In this document: positions 25,725 through 34,679 of the stretch, one piece after another
Position numbering within the stretch: position 1 is the stretch's first letter
Layout: the number at the start of each line of letters is the position of its first letter
Source of the DNA: Pseudomonas saxonica
GTDB lineage: Bacteria; Pseudomonadota; Gammaproteobacteria; Pseudomonadales; Pseudomonadaceae
Assembly (NCBI RefSeq): GCF_007858365.1
Contig: NZ_VFIO01000008.1
Span: 62,001 to 126,000 of the forward strand
Direction of reading: 5' to 3'
DNA: 64,000 nucleotides
Position numbers and translations under genes: made by a program
The notes under the pieces: generated by a model
Told to the model about the DNA's origin: nothing
Seen by the model: the letters and a program-made list of their open reading frames with translations, nothing else
Databases searched by the model: none

Positions 25725-26387
25725 ATGAAACGACTCCAAACAGCTCTCGTGTTGGTAAGCCTATTAATGGTGTCTGCCTGCAAAAACGACCCGCTGTCCG
25801 GGGCTGACGACCCTAAAAGCGATACCTGGAGCATTGACTACAGAAGTCCGTCTTTCATGCAAGGCTGGATTGAGCAAATCACCGTTGCAGACATCAAAGG
25901 ACGATTAATCAGGGGGCCGAGTGGTGGTGGACTCGGTTCTAATAATCTGGGGCTGGACGAGGAATACGCACGGGGATGGCGCACAAATATAGGTAATGTC
26001 TACACCATGACCGGAGCAGATCTACCCAAAATTGTTTACGTACGATGGCAGTCCATCATTGAACAAACTACCTACAGCGGTTGGGTCAATATCTCTGAAA
26101 ACGCTCGCAGCATCATGCGTGGCTCTACAGCCCGCCGATGCCCTGCCTGGCCTGAGCAACAAGCCAGTTATTACGCATCACTGACTTTAGGCTTGGCGCC
26201 AGGCGGGGTGATTCGGGTCTGGGTGCAGGATAATTGCTCGAACTTTGTTTTGGTCGACCAGGGTCAGGCTCAAGTGGAGCCGTTAGGTCCTGATCAAGGG
26301 CGAAATCAAGGACGTTACGCTTACCCCATCGACGAAAACTCCAAACGCTACGTCGAGCGCTGGGGCATTCCCTATGGCAGTTGGTGA
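25725..26387 (+). CDS. DUF2931 lipoprotein, probable immunity protein, copy 2
   Basis: A 220-residue paralogue of the preceding gene with the same length, the same lipobox position (VSAC, C19) and exactly 740 bp between equivalent start and stop codons. The middle has diverged (for example the Gly-rich GPSGGGLGSNNLGLDEEYARG), while the last 24 codons are nearly unchanged. Duplicated immunity genes with divergent cores are typical of toxin arms races. It could protect against a variant toxin carried by relatives. Confidence 0.8.
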   Translation: MKRLQTALVLVSLLMVSACKNDPLSGADDPKSDTWSIDYRSPSFMQGWIEQITVADIKGRLIRGPSGGGLGSNNLGLDEEYARGWRTNIGNVYTMTGADLPKIVYVRWQSIIEQTTYSGWVNISENARSIMRGSTARRCPAWPEQQASYYASLTLGLAPGGVIRVWVQDNCSNFVLVDQGQAQVEPLGPDQGRNQGRYAYPIDENSKRYVERWGIPYGSW

Positions 26388-26421
26388 CGTGCCCATCAGG
26401 TAGACCCCGCACCCGGAAGGT

Positions 26422-27048
26422 TTAAGCTGCGTCTTCAAACTCAAGCGACGCGGACACTCGGGCCCCATCTTCAATGGCAGAAATGCATTCATCGCGTTTC
26501 TGTTTATTTGAAAAGCTCATGCCGCGCGAGCCAAATCGGCCATGGATAAACAGCTGTTTACCACCTTGTCGGGTGATCTTTCTTATTTGGTCCAGAGGCA
26601 CTTGTTCCAGAGTGCCCAAGTCAGTGATGAATTTCAGGTTGAAGTAATCACTGATTGAGTAGTTGGCCATGTCTTTGGGTAACAGTACGCGATTGTTGAA
26701 GGCGTCCACGAAGACACCGAAATAGGTGGCGGCGATGGATTGGGCAATTTTTACGCAGATCAGCCCGGTGCCGATCAAGGCAATAGGGCCAAGTACATAG
26801 CCTATGGGTGAGCCGAATGAATATGCACACACGATATAGGCCAGCAACAGAAATGATCCGGCGGTAATGAAGGCTGGGGCCAAGTTGCCAATATCGAAAA
26901 TGCGTTGCGAGTATTCATTCTCGGTGTAGGTGGTTTTAAATGTTTGATACCGGAAAAACGAAACAATCATCAAGGGGATAAATACAACAAATCCCACCAG
27001 TAAACATATCGCGCGAGCGTTATCTTGCTTTTCCTTGGCGGTGGCCAT
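26422..27048 (-). CDS. membrane protein of unknown function
   Basis: A 208-residue protein with three or four predicted membrane helices in the N-terminal 110 residues (ICLLVGFVVFIPLMIVSFF, FITAGSFLLLAYIVCAYSF, PIALIGTGLICVKIAQSIA) and a soluble C-terminal part (LEQVPLDQIRKITRQGGKQL) that could form a small PH-like beta domain. I do not recognise the family. It converges with the immunity gene and shares no obvious link to it. Confidence 0.65.
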   Translation of the reverse strand: MATAKEKQDNARAICLLVGFVVFIPLMIVSFFRYQTFKTTYTENEYSQRIFDIGNLAPAFITAGSFLLLAYIVCAYSFGSPIGYVLGPIALIGTGLICVKIAQSIAATYFGVFVDAFNNRVLLPKDMANYSISDYFNLKFITDLGTLEQVPLDQIRKITRQGGKQLFIHGRFGSRGMSFSNKQKRDECISAIEDGARVSASLEFEDAA

Positions 27049-27207
27049 CTATACCTTCCATTGTTAAGGGTGAGTTACTTGGAAGGCACTATCGGCGCTG
27101 AAGGCTATTTCTTTAAGTTTTGTTCTGCTGGCTGACACACAAGGTTACTGCGACTCCGGGGGCGTTACCTGCATCCGCTCCCCGGAGTTCGCACTCACAA
27201 TCCGCTA

Positions 27208-27624
27208 TTACGAACGGTCTTGAGACACGTCAGCCAGGTACTCGTCATCACTGACGGGCTCCAGCCAGTCGACATTCTTGCCGTCGAGGTACTCGGTAAT
27301 GGCGATATGCGTCATGGCGGTGGTTGCTGTGGCGCCGTGCCAATGACGTCGCTGGCAGGGGCACCAAATGATGTCACCCGCCGCAATTTCCACTTTTGGG
27401 CCCCCCTCACATTGGGTCCATCCTTTGCCTTGAGTCACAATCAGCGTCTGCCCCAGAGGGTGCGTGTGCCAGTTGGTACGTGCGCCCGGCTCGAACGTGA
27501 CGATAGCGCCGGCAATACGTGCCGGTTCTTCGCCCTGAAAAGGACTGTCGATGCGCACGTGGCCGGTGAACCAGTCGGCGGGGCCTTTTTGCGAAGGGGT
27601 CGAACCGACACGAGTGATTTTCAT
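27208..27624 (-). CDS. cupin protein of the hydroxynitrile-lyase-like type
   Basis: A 138-residue single-domain cupin. The metal ligands NWHTHPLGQ (H53, H55, Q59) and H94 in QRRHWHG sit at the same residue numbers as the manganese ligands I recall for the bacterial cupin hydroxynitrile lyase of Granulicella. Members are often annotated as (R)-mandelonitrile lyase but most have unproven natural roles. It stands alone. A CG-rich hairpin ACTCCGGGG/CCCCGGAGT (27153-27188) follows the gene and may end transcription. Confidence 0.82.
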   Translation of the reverse strand: MKITRVGSTPSQKGPADWFTGHVRIDSPFQGEEPARIAGAIVTFEPGARTNWHTHPLGQTLIVTQGKGWTQCEGGPKVEIAAGDIIWCPCQRRHWHGATATTAMTHIAITEYLDGKNVDWLEPVSDDEYLADVSQDRS

Positions 27625-27674
27625 AAGCGTGCTCCTAAGGGAAAGTGCAGCAGAGTAAAGCTGAAATTTCAGGT

Positions 27675-27809
27675 ATGACCCGCGTGAACGTCGCTGGGTT
27701 CTGTGAGGTCGACCTGGGTGAGTACTACGTCAGCACCGCCGATGTTTTCTTCCTGGGCGCTGCAGCCTATGTTGCACTGCCGTACCGCAAAGCTCTGCAA
27801 GCGCTCTGA
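27675..27809 (+). CDS. possible 44-codon ORF or gene remnant
   Basis: An open frame starting MTRVNVAGFCEVDLGEYYV and ending VALPYRKALQAL, in the gap between the cupin and the transporter. The composition looks protein-like (FFLGAAAYVALPYRKAL), but I recognise no family and no good ribosome site precedes it. It may be the 3' end of a lost gene. Low certainty. Confidence 0.25.
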   Translation: MTRVNVAGFCEVDLGEYYVSTADVFFLGAAAYVALPYRKALQAL

Positions 27810-27876
27810 TTGCTTCGCTCATCGGTATACTGCGCACCTTCGCTATTACACCCAATCAACCGTACCGGGATTCTTC

Positions 27877-29088
27877 ATGAGCCGTTCTCTTACTCTGTCA
27901 CCTGAGCGCAAATCCTTCGCGCCCTGGCTGGCTTTTGTTCTTCTGTTGCTGGGCGCTGTATTTCTGCAAAACAGCGTCGGCTCGCGCCAAGTTCTGTTGT
28001 TGATCGTCGGCGCTGCGCTGGGCTTGACGCTGTATCACGCCGCCTTTGGTTTTACCTCGGCCTGGCGGGTGTTTATCAATGATCGCCGGGGCGCCGGTTT
28101 GCGTGCGCAAATGGTGATGCTGGCGGTGGCGGTGGTCCTGTTTTTCCCCGCACTGGGGGCGGGGACGCTGTTTGGCCAACCCGTTGTCGGGCTGGTGGCG
28201 CCAATCGGGGTGTCGGTGGTGTTCGGTGCGTTTATTTTCGGCATTGGCATGCAACTCGGCGGCGGGTGTGCATCCGGCACGCTGTTCACCGTGGGCGGGG
28301 GCAATGCGCGCATGCTGGTGACGCTGTTCTTTTTTATCTGTGGGTCGTTGATTGCCACTCACCACGTCGACTGGTGGTTCGCGTTGCCCTCGTTCCCGGC
28401 AACGTCCATTGTCCAGACGCTGGGTGTCGTGCCAGCCTTGCTGATGAGCCTGGCCGTGTTTGCGATCATCGCGGCGGTGACCGTACGGCTGGAGAAAGCG
28501 CGTCATGGCACGCTTGAAGCGGGTGTGACCAGTGACTATCAGGGTGTGCGCCGTTTCTTGCGCGGGCCGTGGCCGCTGGTGTGGGGGGCGATCGGTCTGG
28601 CGTTGCTCAACTACGCCACGCTGGCGCTGGCGGGGCGGCCGTGGGGCATTACCTCGGCGTTTGCACTGTGGGGCGCCAAGGCGGCAAGTGGTCTGGGCGT
28701 CGATGTCGCCAGTTGGGGTTTCTGGCAGATGCCGGGCAATGCCAAGGCCCTGGCGGCACCTGTTTGGGAAGACATCACCAGCGTCATGGATATCGGTATC
28801 GTGCTGGGCGCGCTATTGGCCGCAGGGCTGGCCGGACGTTTCGCCCCCAGCCTGAAGATCCCCACCCGCTCGCTGGTCGCAGCGGTGATGGGTGGGCTGC
28901 TACTGGGCTATGGCTCTCGCTTGGCCTACGGCTGCAACATCGGCGCGTATTTCAGTGGCATCGCTTCAGGCAGCCTGCATGGTTGGGTGTGGTTGGTGGC
29001 TGCATTTATCGGCAACAGCGTGGGCGTGCGTCTGCGGCCATTCTTCTTTGGGCCCGAACGGAAGAAGCTGGTATTGGGGGGTTGCTGA
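27877..29088 (+). CDS. YeeE/YedE family transporter (TsuA-like, thiosulfate)
   Basis: A 403-residue inner-membrane protein with about nine or ten helices and two repeated halves. Both halves carry the family Cys motif: GMQLGGGCASGT and YGSRLAYGCNIGAYFSG. In TsuA such cysteines line the path for thiosulfate uptake. The frame is open upstream to 27703, but MSRSLTLSPERK gives a normal N terminus. No partner TusA/YeeD gene is adjacent; a TusA-like gene exists at 51340 but is too far to be an operon partner. Confidence 0.87.
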   Translation: MSRSLTLSPERKSFAPWLAFVLLLLGAVFLQNSVGSRQVLLLIVGAALGLTLYHAAFGFTSAWRVFINDRRGAGLRAQMVMLAVAVVLFFPALGAGTLFGQPVVGLVAPIGVSVVFGAFIFGIGMQLGGGCASGTLFTVGGGNARMLVTLFFFICGSLIATHHVDWWFALPSFPATSIVQTLGVVPALLMSLAVFAIIAAVTVRLEKARHGTLEAGVTSDYQGVRRFLRGPWPLVWGAIGLALLNYATLALAGRPWGITSAFALWGAKAASGLGVDVASWGFWQMPGNAKALAAPVWEDITSVMDIGIVLGALLAAGLAGRFAPSLKIPTRSLVAAVMGGLLLGYGSRLAYGCNIGAYFSGIASGSLHGWVWLVAAFIGNSVGVRLRPFFFGPERKKLVLGGC

Positions 29089-29179
29089 GTACAGCTGATC
29101 ACCGTTTATAACGGTGGTGAAATAGAAGGAACTCCTGCCCCATTGCGACCCTCACACGCTTACAACGTGAGGATTGCGT

Positions 29180-31672
29180 ATGACTGACGCACTGGACGAC
29201 TACCAAAAGAAGCGCAATTTTTCGGCGACTCCTGAGCCGTCCGGCGCGATCAAGAAAACATCATCTGGGCATGCCCTGCAGTTCTGTATCCAGAAGCATG
29301 ATGCGAGCCATCTGCACTATGACTTTCGCCTCGAACTGCAAGGCACCCTCAAAAGCTGGGCGGTGCCTAAAGGACCGAGCCTTGACCCTCACGTCAAACG
29401 TCTGGCAGTGGAAGTTGAAGACCATCCGCTGGATTACGCCTCTTTCGAGGGGCATATTCCCGAGGGGCATTATGGCGCGGGCGATGTCATCGTCTGGGAT
29501 CGTGGTGTGTGGAAGCCTGTCGGTGATCCGGTGGCGCTGCTTAAAAAAGGCAGGCTCAAGTTTGAGCTGGAGGGCGAGAAACTTCAGGGCATCTGGAATC
29601 TTGTGCGCTCTAATCAGGAGGGCAAAAAGCAACTGTGGTTTTTGATCAAGCATCAGGACGATGCGGCCAGGCCGGCGTCTGAGTTTGACGTGACCCAAGC
29701 AATGCCAGATTCAGTGCTCAGCGACCGTACCCTTGGTGAGAAAAAGCCCAAGGCGGCTGCTACTCAGAGCAAAAAAAAGGCCAGCAAACCTGCGTCCAAA
29801 CCTGCCAAGCCCATCGCAACTGGGCAACTGACTGGCGCCACAGCCGGCCCGCAGCCTGACAGCATGAAACCTGAGCTGGCGACGCTGGTTGAACACCCGC
29901 CCGCTGGCGACTGGCTATACGAAATCAAATTCGACGGTTATCGCATGTTGGCCCGGGTCGATAAAGGTGAGGTCAAGCTATTCACCCGCAATGGCCATGA
30001 CTGGACTGCAAAGTTGCCCGAGCTGGCCAAGGCCATCGCGACGTTGAAACTGGAGTCAGCCTGGCTTGACGGTGAAGTGGTCGTACTCGACAGTCAGGGC
30101 GTCCCCAATTTCCAGCAGCTTCAAAATGCCTTCGACGCTGATAAAAGCAGCGACATCATCTTTTATCTCTTCGACATGCCCTATCTCAATGGAGCAGACC
30201 TGCGCAACGTGGCGCTGGAAGCGCGTCGGTCAGCGCTGCAAAAAGTGCTCAAAAGCAATAAAAATACCGCCCTGCGTTATTCCGACGATTTCTGCGAAGA
30301 TGCCCCAAGCCTGCTGCGCAGTGCCTGCCAAATGAATATGGAGGGTTTGATCGGCAAGCGCGCGGGCAGCCCTTATGTGTCCAAGCGTTCGGACGACTGG
30401 ATCAAGCTCAAATGCAAGCAAGGGCAGGAGTTCGTCGTGGTGGGCTTCACCGAGCCCAAAGGCAGTCGCCAGTATTTTGGGGCTTTACTGCTGGGGCTGC
30501 ATGACCAGGACAGTGGTGAGCTGCGCTATGCCGGCAAAGTGGGGACGGGATTTGATGGCAAGACCCTGCAATCGGTGCATGCACAACTCAAGCCGCTGGA
30601 AATTAAAAAACCCAGTGTTGTGAACCCGCCGACCGGGTTTGAGGCAAAGGGGGTTCACTGGTTAAAACCGCAACAACTGGCACAAATCGCCTACGCAGGA
30701 ATCACTCAGGATGGCGCTGTTCGCCATGCGGTATTTCAAGGGCTGCGCCATGACAAGCCGGTCAAAAACATCACCCGCGATGTCGCCAAACCCACACCTT
30801 CGGGCAATCACCCCAAGCTCACTCATCCAGAGCGGGTCATCGATGCCAGCAGTGGCGCGACCAAGCGCCAGTTGGCGGAGTACTACGTCAGTGTGGCGGA
30901 CTGGATCCTGCCCACGTTAAAAGATCGCCCGGTGGCGTTGGTGCGCGCGCCGGAGGGCATCGCAGGAGAATTATTCTTTCAGAAAAACGCCCACGGTTTG
31001 CCTCTGTCCAGTGTCGACGCTCCCCAGGGCGAGTCTGTGATGGTCATCAACAACGCTGATGCGCTTCTTGAGGCGGTGCAGATGAACACGGTGGAGTTCC
31101 ATAGTTGGAATGCGAAAGTGCCTGAGCTTGAGCGTCCCGATCGCTTTGTGCTCGACCTGGATCCTGACCCGGCTTTGCCGTGGAAAAGCATGGTCGAAGC
31201 GACTCAACTGATCCTGACCCTGCTCGATGAACTGGGTTTGACTTCGTTTATTAAAACCAGCGGCGGCAAAGGCGTGCATATCGTGGTGCCGCTGACGCGC
31301 AGAGACCCTTGGGAGAGGGTTAAAACCTTCACCCATGAGCTGGTGAAGTACATGACTCAGCTGATGCCGGGGCGCTTTTCGGCGGTGGCCGGGCCCAAAA
31401 ACCGGGTGGGCAAGATTTTTATCGATTACCTGCGCAACGGCAAAGGGGCAACCACTGTTAATGCTTATTCCGTTCGGGCACGGGAGGGCTTGCCCGTGTC
31501 GGTGCCCATTGCCAAAGACGAACTGAGCGACATCAAGGGCGCCAATGCGTGGACGATTCAAACGTTGCCCAAACGGCTGGCATCGCTTTCAAAGGACCCC
31601 TGGGCCGATTACGCAAAGACCCGGCAGATGATCACCAAAAACATGCGTAAAACCATCGGTCTGGACGAATAA
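29180..31672 (+). CDS. ligD: ATP-dependent DNA ligase D (non-homologous end joining)
   Basis: An 830-residue three-domain enzyme in the Pseudomonas order: 3'-phosphoesterase (about 30-150, with HDASHLHYDFRLE and its metal-binding His/Asp), ATP-dependent ligase (about 225-525, nucleotidyl Lys250 in YEIKFDGYRML), and an archaeo-eukaryotic-primase-type polymerase (about 550-825, catalytic LDLDPD). It processes and seals double-strand breaks with Ku. The domains are linked by a Lys/Ala/Ser-rich tether (about 188-215). The ku gene follows 10 nt after the stop, so the two form an operon. Confidence 0.95.
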   Translation: MTDALDDYQKKRNFSATPEPSGAIKKTSSGHALQFCIQKHDASHLHYDFRLELQGTLKSWAVPKGPSLDPHVKRLAVEVEDHPLDYASFEGHIPEGHYGAGDVIVWDRGVWKPVGDPVALLKKGRLKFELEGEKLQGIWNLVRSNQEGKKQLWFLIKHQDDAARPASEFDVTQAMPDSVLSDRTLGEKKPKAAATQSKKKASKPASKPAKPIATGQLTGATAGPQPDSMKPELATLVEHPPAGDWLYEIKFDGYRMLARVDKGEVKLFTRNGHDWTAKLPELAKAIATLKLESAWLDGEVVVLDSQGVPNFQQLQNAFDADKSSDIIFYLFDMPYLNGADLRNVALEARRSALQKVLKSNKNTALRYSDDFCEDAPSLLRSACQMNMEGLIGKRAGSPYVSKRSDDWIKLKCKQGQEFVVVGFTEPKGSRQYFGALLLGLHDQDSGELRYAGKVGTGFDGKTLQSVHAQLKPLEIKKPSVVNPPTGFEAKGVHWLKPQQLAQIAYAGITQDGAVRHAVFQGLRHDKPVKNITRDVAKPTPSGNHPKLTHPERVIDASSGATKRQLAEYYVSVADWILPTLKDRPVALVRAPEGIAGELFFQKNAHGLPLSSVDAPQGESVMVINNADALLEAVQMNTVEFHSWNAKVPELERPDRFVLDLDPDPALPWKSMVEATQLILTLLDELGLTSFIKTSGGKGVHIVVPLTRRDPWERVKTFTHELVKYMTQLMPGRFSAVAGPKNRVGKIFIDYLRNGKGATTVNAYSVRAREGLPVSVPIAKDELSDIKGANAWTIQTLPKRLASLSKDPWADYAKTRQMITKNMRKTIGLDE

Positions 31673-31682
31673 GGGAGTCGTG

Positions 31683-32573
31683 ATGATGAGAACTCTGTGG
31701 AAGGGCGCTATCAGCTTTGGACTGGTTCACATCCCCGTGGGGCTGGTGTCTGCCACCTCCCAACAAGGTGTGGACTTCGACTGGCTGGACAAGCGCAGCA
31801 TGGACCCGGTCGGTTACAAACGCATCAACAAAGCGACCGGTAAGGAAGTCACCAAGGAAAATATCGTTAAAGGTGTGGCCTTTGAAAAAGGTCGTTACGT
31901 GGTCATCAGCGAAGAAGAGATACGCGCTGCGCACCCCGATTCAACACAGACCATTGATATTTTTGCCTTTGTCGACAGTGCTCAAATCCCTTTGGTGAAC
32001 ATCGATACGCCTTATTACCTGGCGCCGCAGAAGCGAGGTGAGAAGGTGTATGCGTTGTTGCGACAAACCTTGGTAGACACTGGCAAAGTCGCTTTGGCTC
32101 ATGTCGTCATTCGTACCACGCAACATCTCGCAGCGGTGATGCCGGTTGAATCGGCGCTGGTATTGGTTCTGCTGCGTTGGCCAGCAGAGGTGCGCAGTCT
32201 GGACACGCTCGAGCTGACCGAGGCTGTTACCGAGGTCACACTCAACAAAAGTGAACGTGATATGGCCAAGCGACTGGTCAAGGACATGTCGGCTGATTGG
32301 CAGCCAGAGGAATACGTCGATACGTTTCAAGACCAGATCATGCAACTCGTTGAAACCAAAGCGCGGGATGGCAAGATCGAGAATGTCGAGACGCCGGGGG
32401 ATGCAGATGAGCAGAAATCGGCCGATGTGATTGACTTGACCGAGCTGCTGAAAAGAAGTTTGAACAGTAAAAAATCGCCTGCCCGTGAGGCCGGGAAAAC
32501 CTCGGCACCCAGCAAGAAAAAACCGGTGGCCGCCACCAATCGGCGCAGCCCGGCCCGTAAAAAAGCCACCTGA
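31683..32573 (+). CDS. ku: DNA end-binding protein Ku
   Basis: A 296-residue bacterial Ku: MRTLWKGAISFGLVHIPVGL at the N terminus, then the core ring domain (VDFDWLDK, VVISEEEIRA, YLAPQKRGEKVYALL) and a Lys/Ala/Pro-rich C-terminal tail (residues about 255-296). Homodimers thread onto broken DNA ends and recruit LigD. Two tandem ATGs (31683, 31686) follow AAGGGAG; either could be used. A hairpin terminator lies just past the stop. Confidence 0.94.
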   Translation: MMRTLWKGAISFGLVHIPVGLVSATSQQGVDFDWLDKRSMDPVGYKRINKATGKEVTKENIVKGVAFEKGRYVVISEEEIRAAHPDSTQTIDIFAFVDSAQIPLVNIDTPYYLAPQKRGEKVYALLRQTLVDTGKVALAHVVIRTTQHLAAVMPVESALVLVLLRWPAEVRSLDTLELTEAVTEVTLNKSERDMAKRLVKDMSADWQPEEYVDTFQDQIMQLVETKARDGKIENVETPGDADEQKSADVIDLTELLKRSLNSKKSPAREAGKTSAPSKKKPVAATNRRSPARKKAT

Positions 32574-32584
32574 GTTCACCAGAG

Positions 32585-32606
32585 CAGGGCGGCCCAGTCC
32601 GCCCTG
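32585..32606 (+). terminator. hairpin between convergent ku and dehydrogenase genes
   Basis: CAGGGCGG/CCGCCCTG with the loop CCCAGT, placed between two convergent stop codons. It has no strong T tract; probably a bidirectional terminator. Confidence 0.55.
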
Positions 32607-32618
32607 CCGGTGCATCAA

Positions 32619-33911
32619 TTATTTATCAGGCGTAACGCGCCACACCGTATTGGCCAGGTCGTCGGCGATGATTAAGGCGCCTTTTGGATCAACCGTCACG
32701 CCGACTGGTCGCCCGCGGGTTTTGCCGTCAGCGTCACGAAAGCCCGTGGCAAAGTCGACGGGATCACCCGCCGGGCTGCCATTTTTGAAGGGTACAAAAA
32801 TCACCTTATAGCCCACTGGGTTATCGCGGTTCCAACTGCCGTGTTCACCCACAAAGGCGCCTTCAGCGAATTGCGTGCCCAGTTGCGGGATGGAAAAATC
32901 CACGCCCAGTGCAGCCACGTGTGAACCCAGGCTGTAATCAGGCTTGATGGCAGCGGCCACTTTTTGCGGATTTTGCGGCTGCACGCGCGGATCTGCGTGC
33001 TGCCCCCAATAGCTATACGGCCAGCCGTAGAAACCGCCTTGCTGCACCGAGGTCAGGTAGTCCGGCACCAGGTCGGGGCCCAACTCATCGCGCTCGTTAA
33101 CCACAACCCAGAGCTTGCCGGTATTGGGCTCGATGGTCAGCGCGGTAGGGTTGCGCAGCCCCGTGGCATAAGGTTTGTGGGCGCCGGTTTGGGCGTCGAT
33201 CTGCCACACCTGCGCGCGGTCGGCTTCGACCTCCAGACCGCGTTCGGTGATGTTGCTGTTGGAACCGATACCCACGTACAACGAGCGGCCATCCGGGCTG
33301 ATGGTCAGTGACTTGGTCCAGTGGTGGTTGATGGCCGAGGGCAGGTCAGTCAGCTTGATGGCGGGGCCACTGGCCTTGGTTTGACCGTCTTCATAATCGA
33401 AACGCACCAGTGCGTCCTGATTGGCAACGTAGATTTTGCCATCGGCGTAGGCCAGTCCGTAGGGCGCATTGAGGTTTTCAGCGAAGACCGACTTGACCTC
33501 GTAGACACCATCGCCGTCTGCATCACGCAGCAAGGTCAAGCGATTGCCGCCTTTGACCTGCGTGTTGCCTTGCGCCTTAATGTAACTGGCAATCACATCC
33601 TTGGGCTTGAGTTTGGCCGCATTACCGCCACGCCCCTCAGCCACGAGAATGTCGCCATTGGGCAAGACCAGGGTTTGACGCGGGATTTTCAGATCAGTGG
33701 CAATCGCCGTGACCGAATAGCCCTTGGGCACGGTGGGCTTTTGCTCGGCCCATTGCACCGGCTCGGCAATTTTCATGCTGGGCAACAGGCCACGTTGTGG
33801 CTCGGGCAAATTAGGATTCGGGCCCACCGCCAGCTTACTGTCGGCTTCACCGCCACAGGCGCTTAACAACACCGCCATGGCGATCACTGTGAGTGCATTT
33901 TCAGGCTTCAT
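32619..33911 (-). CDS. PQQ-dependent sorbosone/aldose dehydrogenase-like lipoprotein
   Basis: A 430-residue lipoprotein (signal VIAMAVLLSACGGE, acylated Cys near residue 18) with a beta-propeller of the sorbosone dehydrogenase/GDH-B type. The propeller motifs include PNGDILVAEGRGG, SPDGRSLYVGIGS, FVGEHGSWNRDNPVGYK and GALIIADDLANTVWRV. Such enzymes oxidise sugars with PQQ in the periplasm, although many family members lack a proven substrate. The gene starts inside the end of a DUF2231 gene (4-nt overlap), which probably supplies a membrane partner. Confidence 0.87.
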   Translation of the reverse strand: MKPENALTVIAMAVLLSACGGEADSKLAVGPNPNLPEPQRGLLPSMKIAEPVQWAEQKPTVPKGYSVTAIATDLKIPRQTLVLPNGDILVAEGRGGNAAKLKPKDVIASYIKAQGNTQVKGGNRLTLLRDADGDGVYEVKSVFAENLNAPYGLAYADGKIYVANQDALVRFDYEDGQTKASGPAIKLTDLPSAINHHWTKSLTISPDGRSLYVGIGSNSNITERGLEVEADRAQVWQIDAQTGAHKPYATGLRNPTALTIEPNTGKLWVVVNERDELGPDLVPDYLTSVQQGGFYGWPYSYWGQHADPRVQPQNPQKVAAAIKPDYSLGSHVAALGVDFSIPQLGTQFAEGAFVGEHGSWNRDNPVGYKVIFVPFKNGSPAGDPVDFATGFRDADGKTRGRPVGVTVDPKGALIIADDLANTVWRVTPDK

Positions 33912-34336
33912 TTCGCTTCTCCCGAACGCAGACCGGTCAGGCCGACCCACGTGGTCACACAGGCCAGCACGGTGACAATGACTGAAAGAAGCAAGCCATA
34001 CGGCATGGTCGCCATGGCGTCCTTGGCATGTTCAAACGCGTTCACTAACCCGAGCACCCAGGTGCACAGCAGCAACAGAAAATAGATCACCGGACGGCCG
34101 CTTTTGGGCTGCGCCCTGACCAGATTGACCAAGGAAAACAGCAGGGCCAGGCCGGCAAACAACAATCCTCCCGCGATCAGCCAAGCGGCGAAATTACTCC
34201 ATTGAATTTGAAAGGAATTGAAGTAGGCAATGTCGCTGAACATTGCACCCATAAACAGCGGCACGGTCCCGGCCAGCAGAGTGGCGTGCAGCGGCGAGGG
34301 CGTACAGCGGAAGGTAAGGGGGGTAGAAACGGTCAC
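33908..34336 (-). CDS. DUF2231 membrane protein
   Basis: A 142-residue protein with four membrane helices (PSPLHATLLAGTVPLFMGAM, FAAWLIAGGLLFAGLALLFS, IYFLLLLCTWVLGLVNA, LLLSVIVTVLACVTTW). DUF2231 proteins are small integral membrane proteins, sometimes with heme or redox roles. It is the first gene of a two-gene operon and overlaps the PQQ-type dehydrogenase, so a role in anchoring or electron transfer is plausible but unproven. Confidence 0.83.
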   Translation of the reverse strand: MTVSTPLTFRCTPSPLHATLLAGTVPLFMGAMFSDIAYFNSFQIQWSNFAAWLIAGGLLFAGLALLFSLVNLVRAQPKSGRPVIYFLLLLCTWVLGLVNAFEHAKDAMATMPYGLLLSVIVTVLACVTTWVGLTGLRSGEAK

Positions 34337-34498
34337 GACGGCTCCTTGTTGTTGTACGACCCGCCGGTTTCAGTGCGTATGCACTGGCCTTAAGGTCGCG
34401 CTAACGTGCTAAGGAACGGATCGTGGTGAGTTGGCGAAAGTTCAATGAAACAGGTATCTATTTGTGTCGGTAGCCACGTCAGGATGTGCTAAGTCCGT

Positions 34499-34652
34499 GT
34501 AGCAGCTGACGAGCTCCGCGAGGCTGCGATCGGCGGCGTAGCCGTCGCAAATTCATTCAATTCGGTACATCAGGCATGCTCGCATTGACGGGGTTTAGCT
34601 TTTGCGACGATTGCATCGTCGATCGCAGCCTTCGTTCCTCGTCAGCGGCTAC
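34499..34652. repeat. inverted pair of REP elements (BIME-like)
   Basis: GTAGCAGCTGACGAGCTCCG with CGAGGCTGCGATCG (34499-34532) recurs in inverted orientation as CGATCGCAGCC, TTCG, TCCTCGTCAGCGGCTAC (34620-34652). The middle also folds (GCGTAGCCGTCGCAAA with TTTTGCGACGATTGCATCG). This is the usual layout of Pseudomonas REP doublets, which are moved by RAYT transposases encoded elsewhere. It fills most of the 34337-34679 gap; no gene is seen there. Confidence 0.75.
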
Positions 34653-34679
34653 GCGGCAGGTGAATCTCGACCGCCTGTA

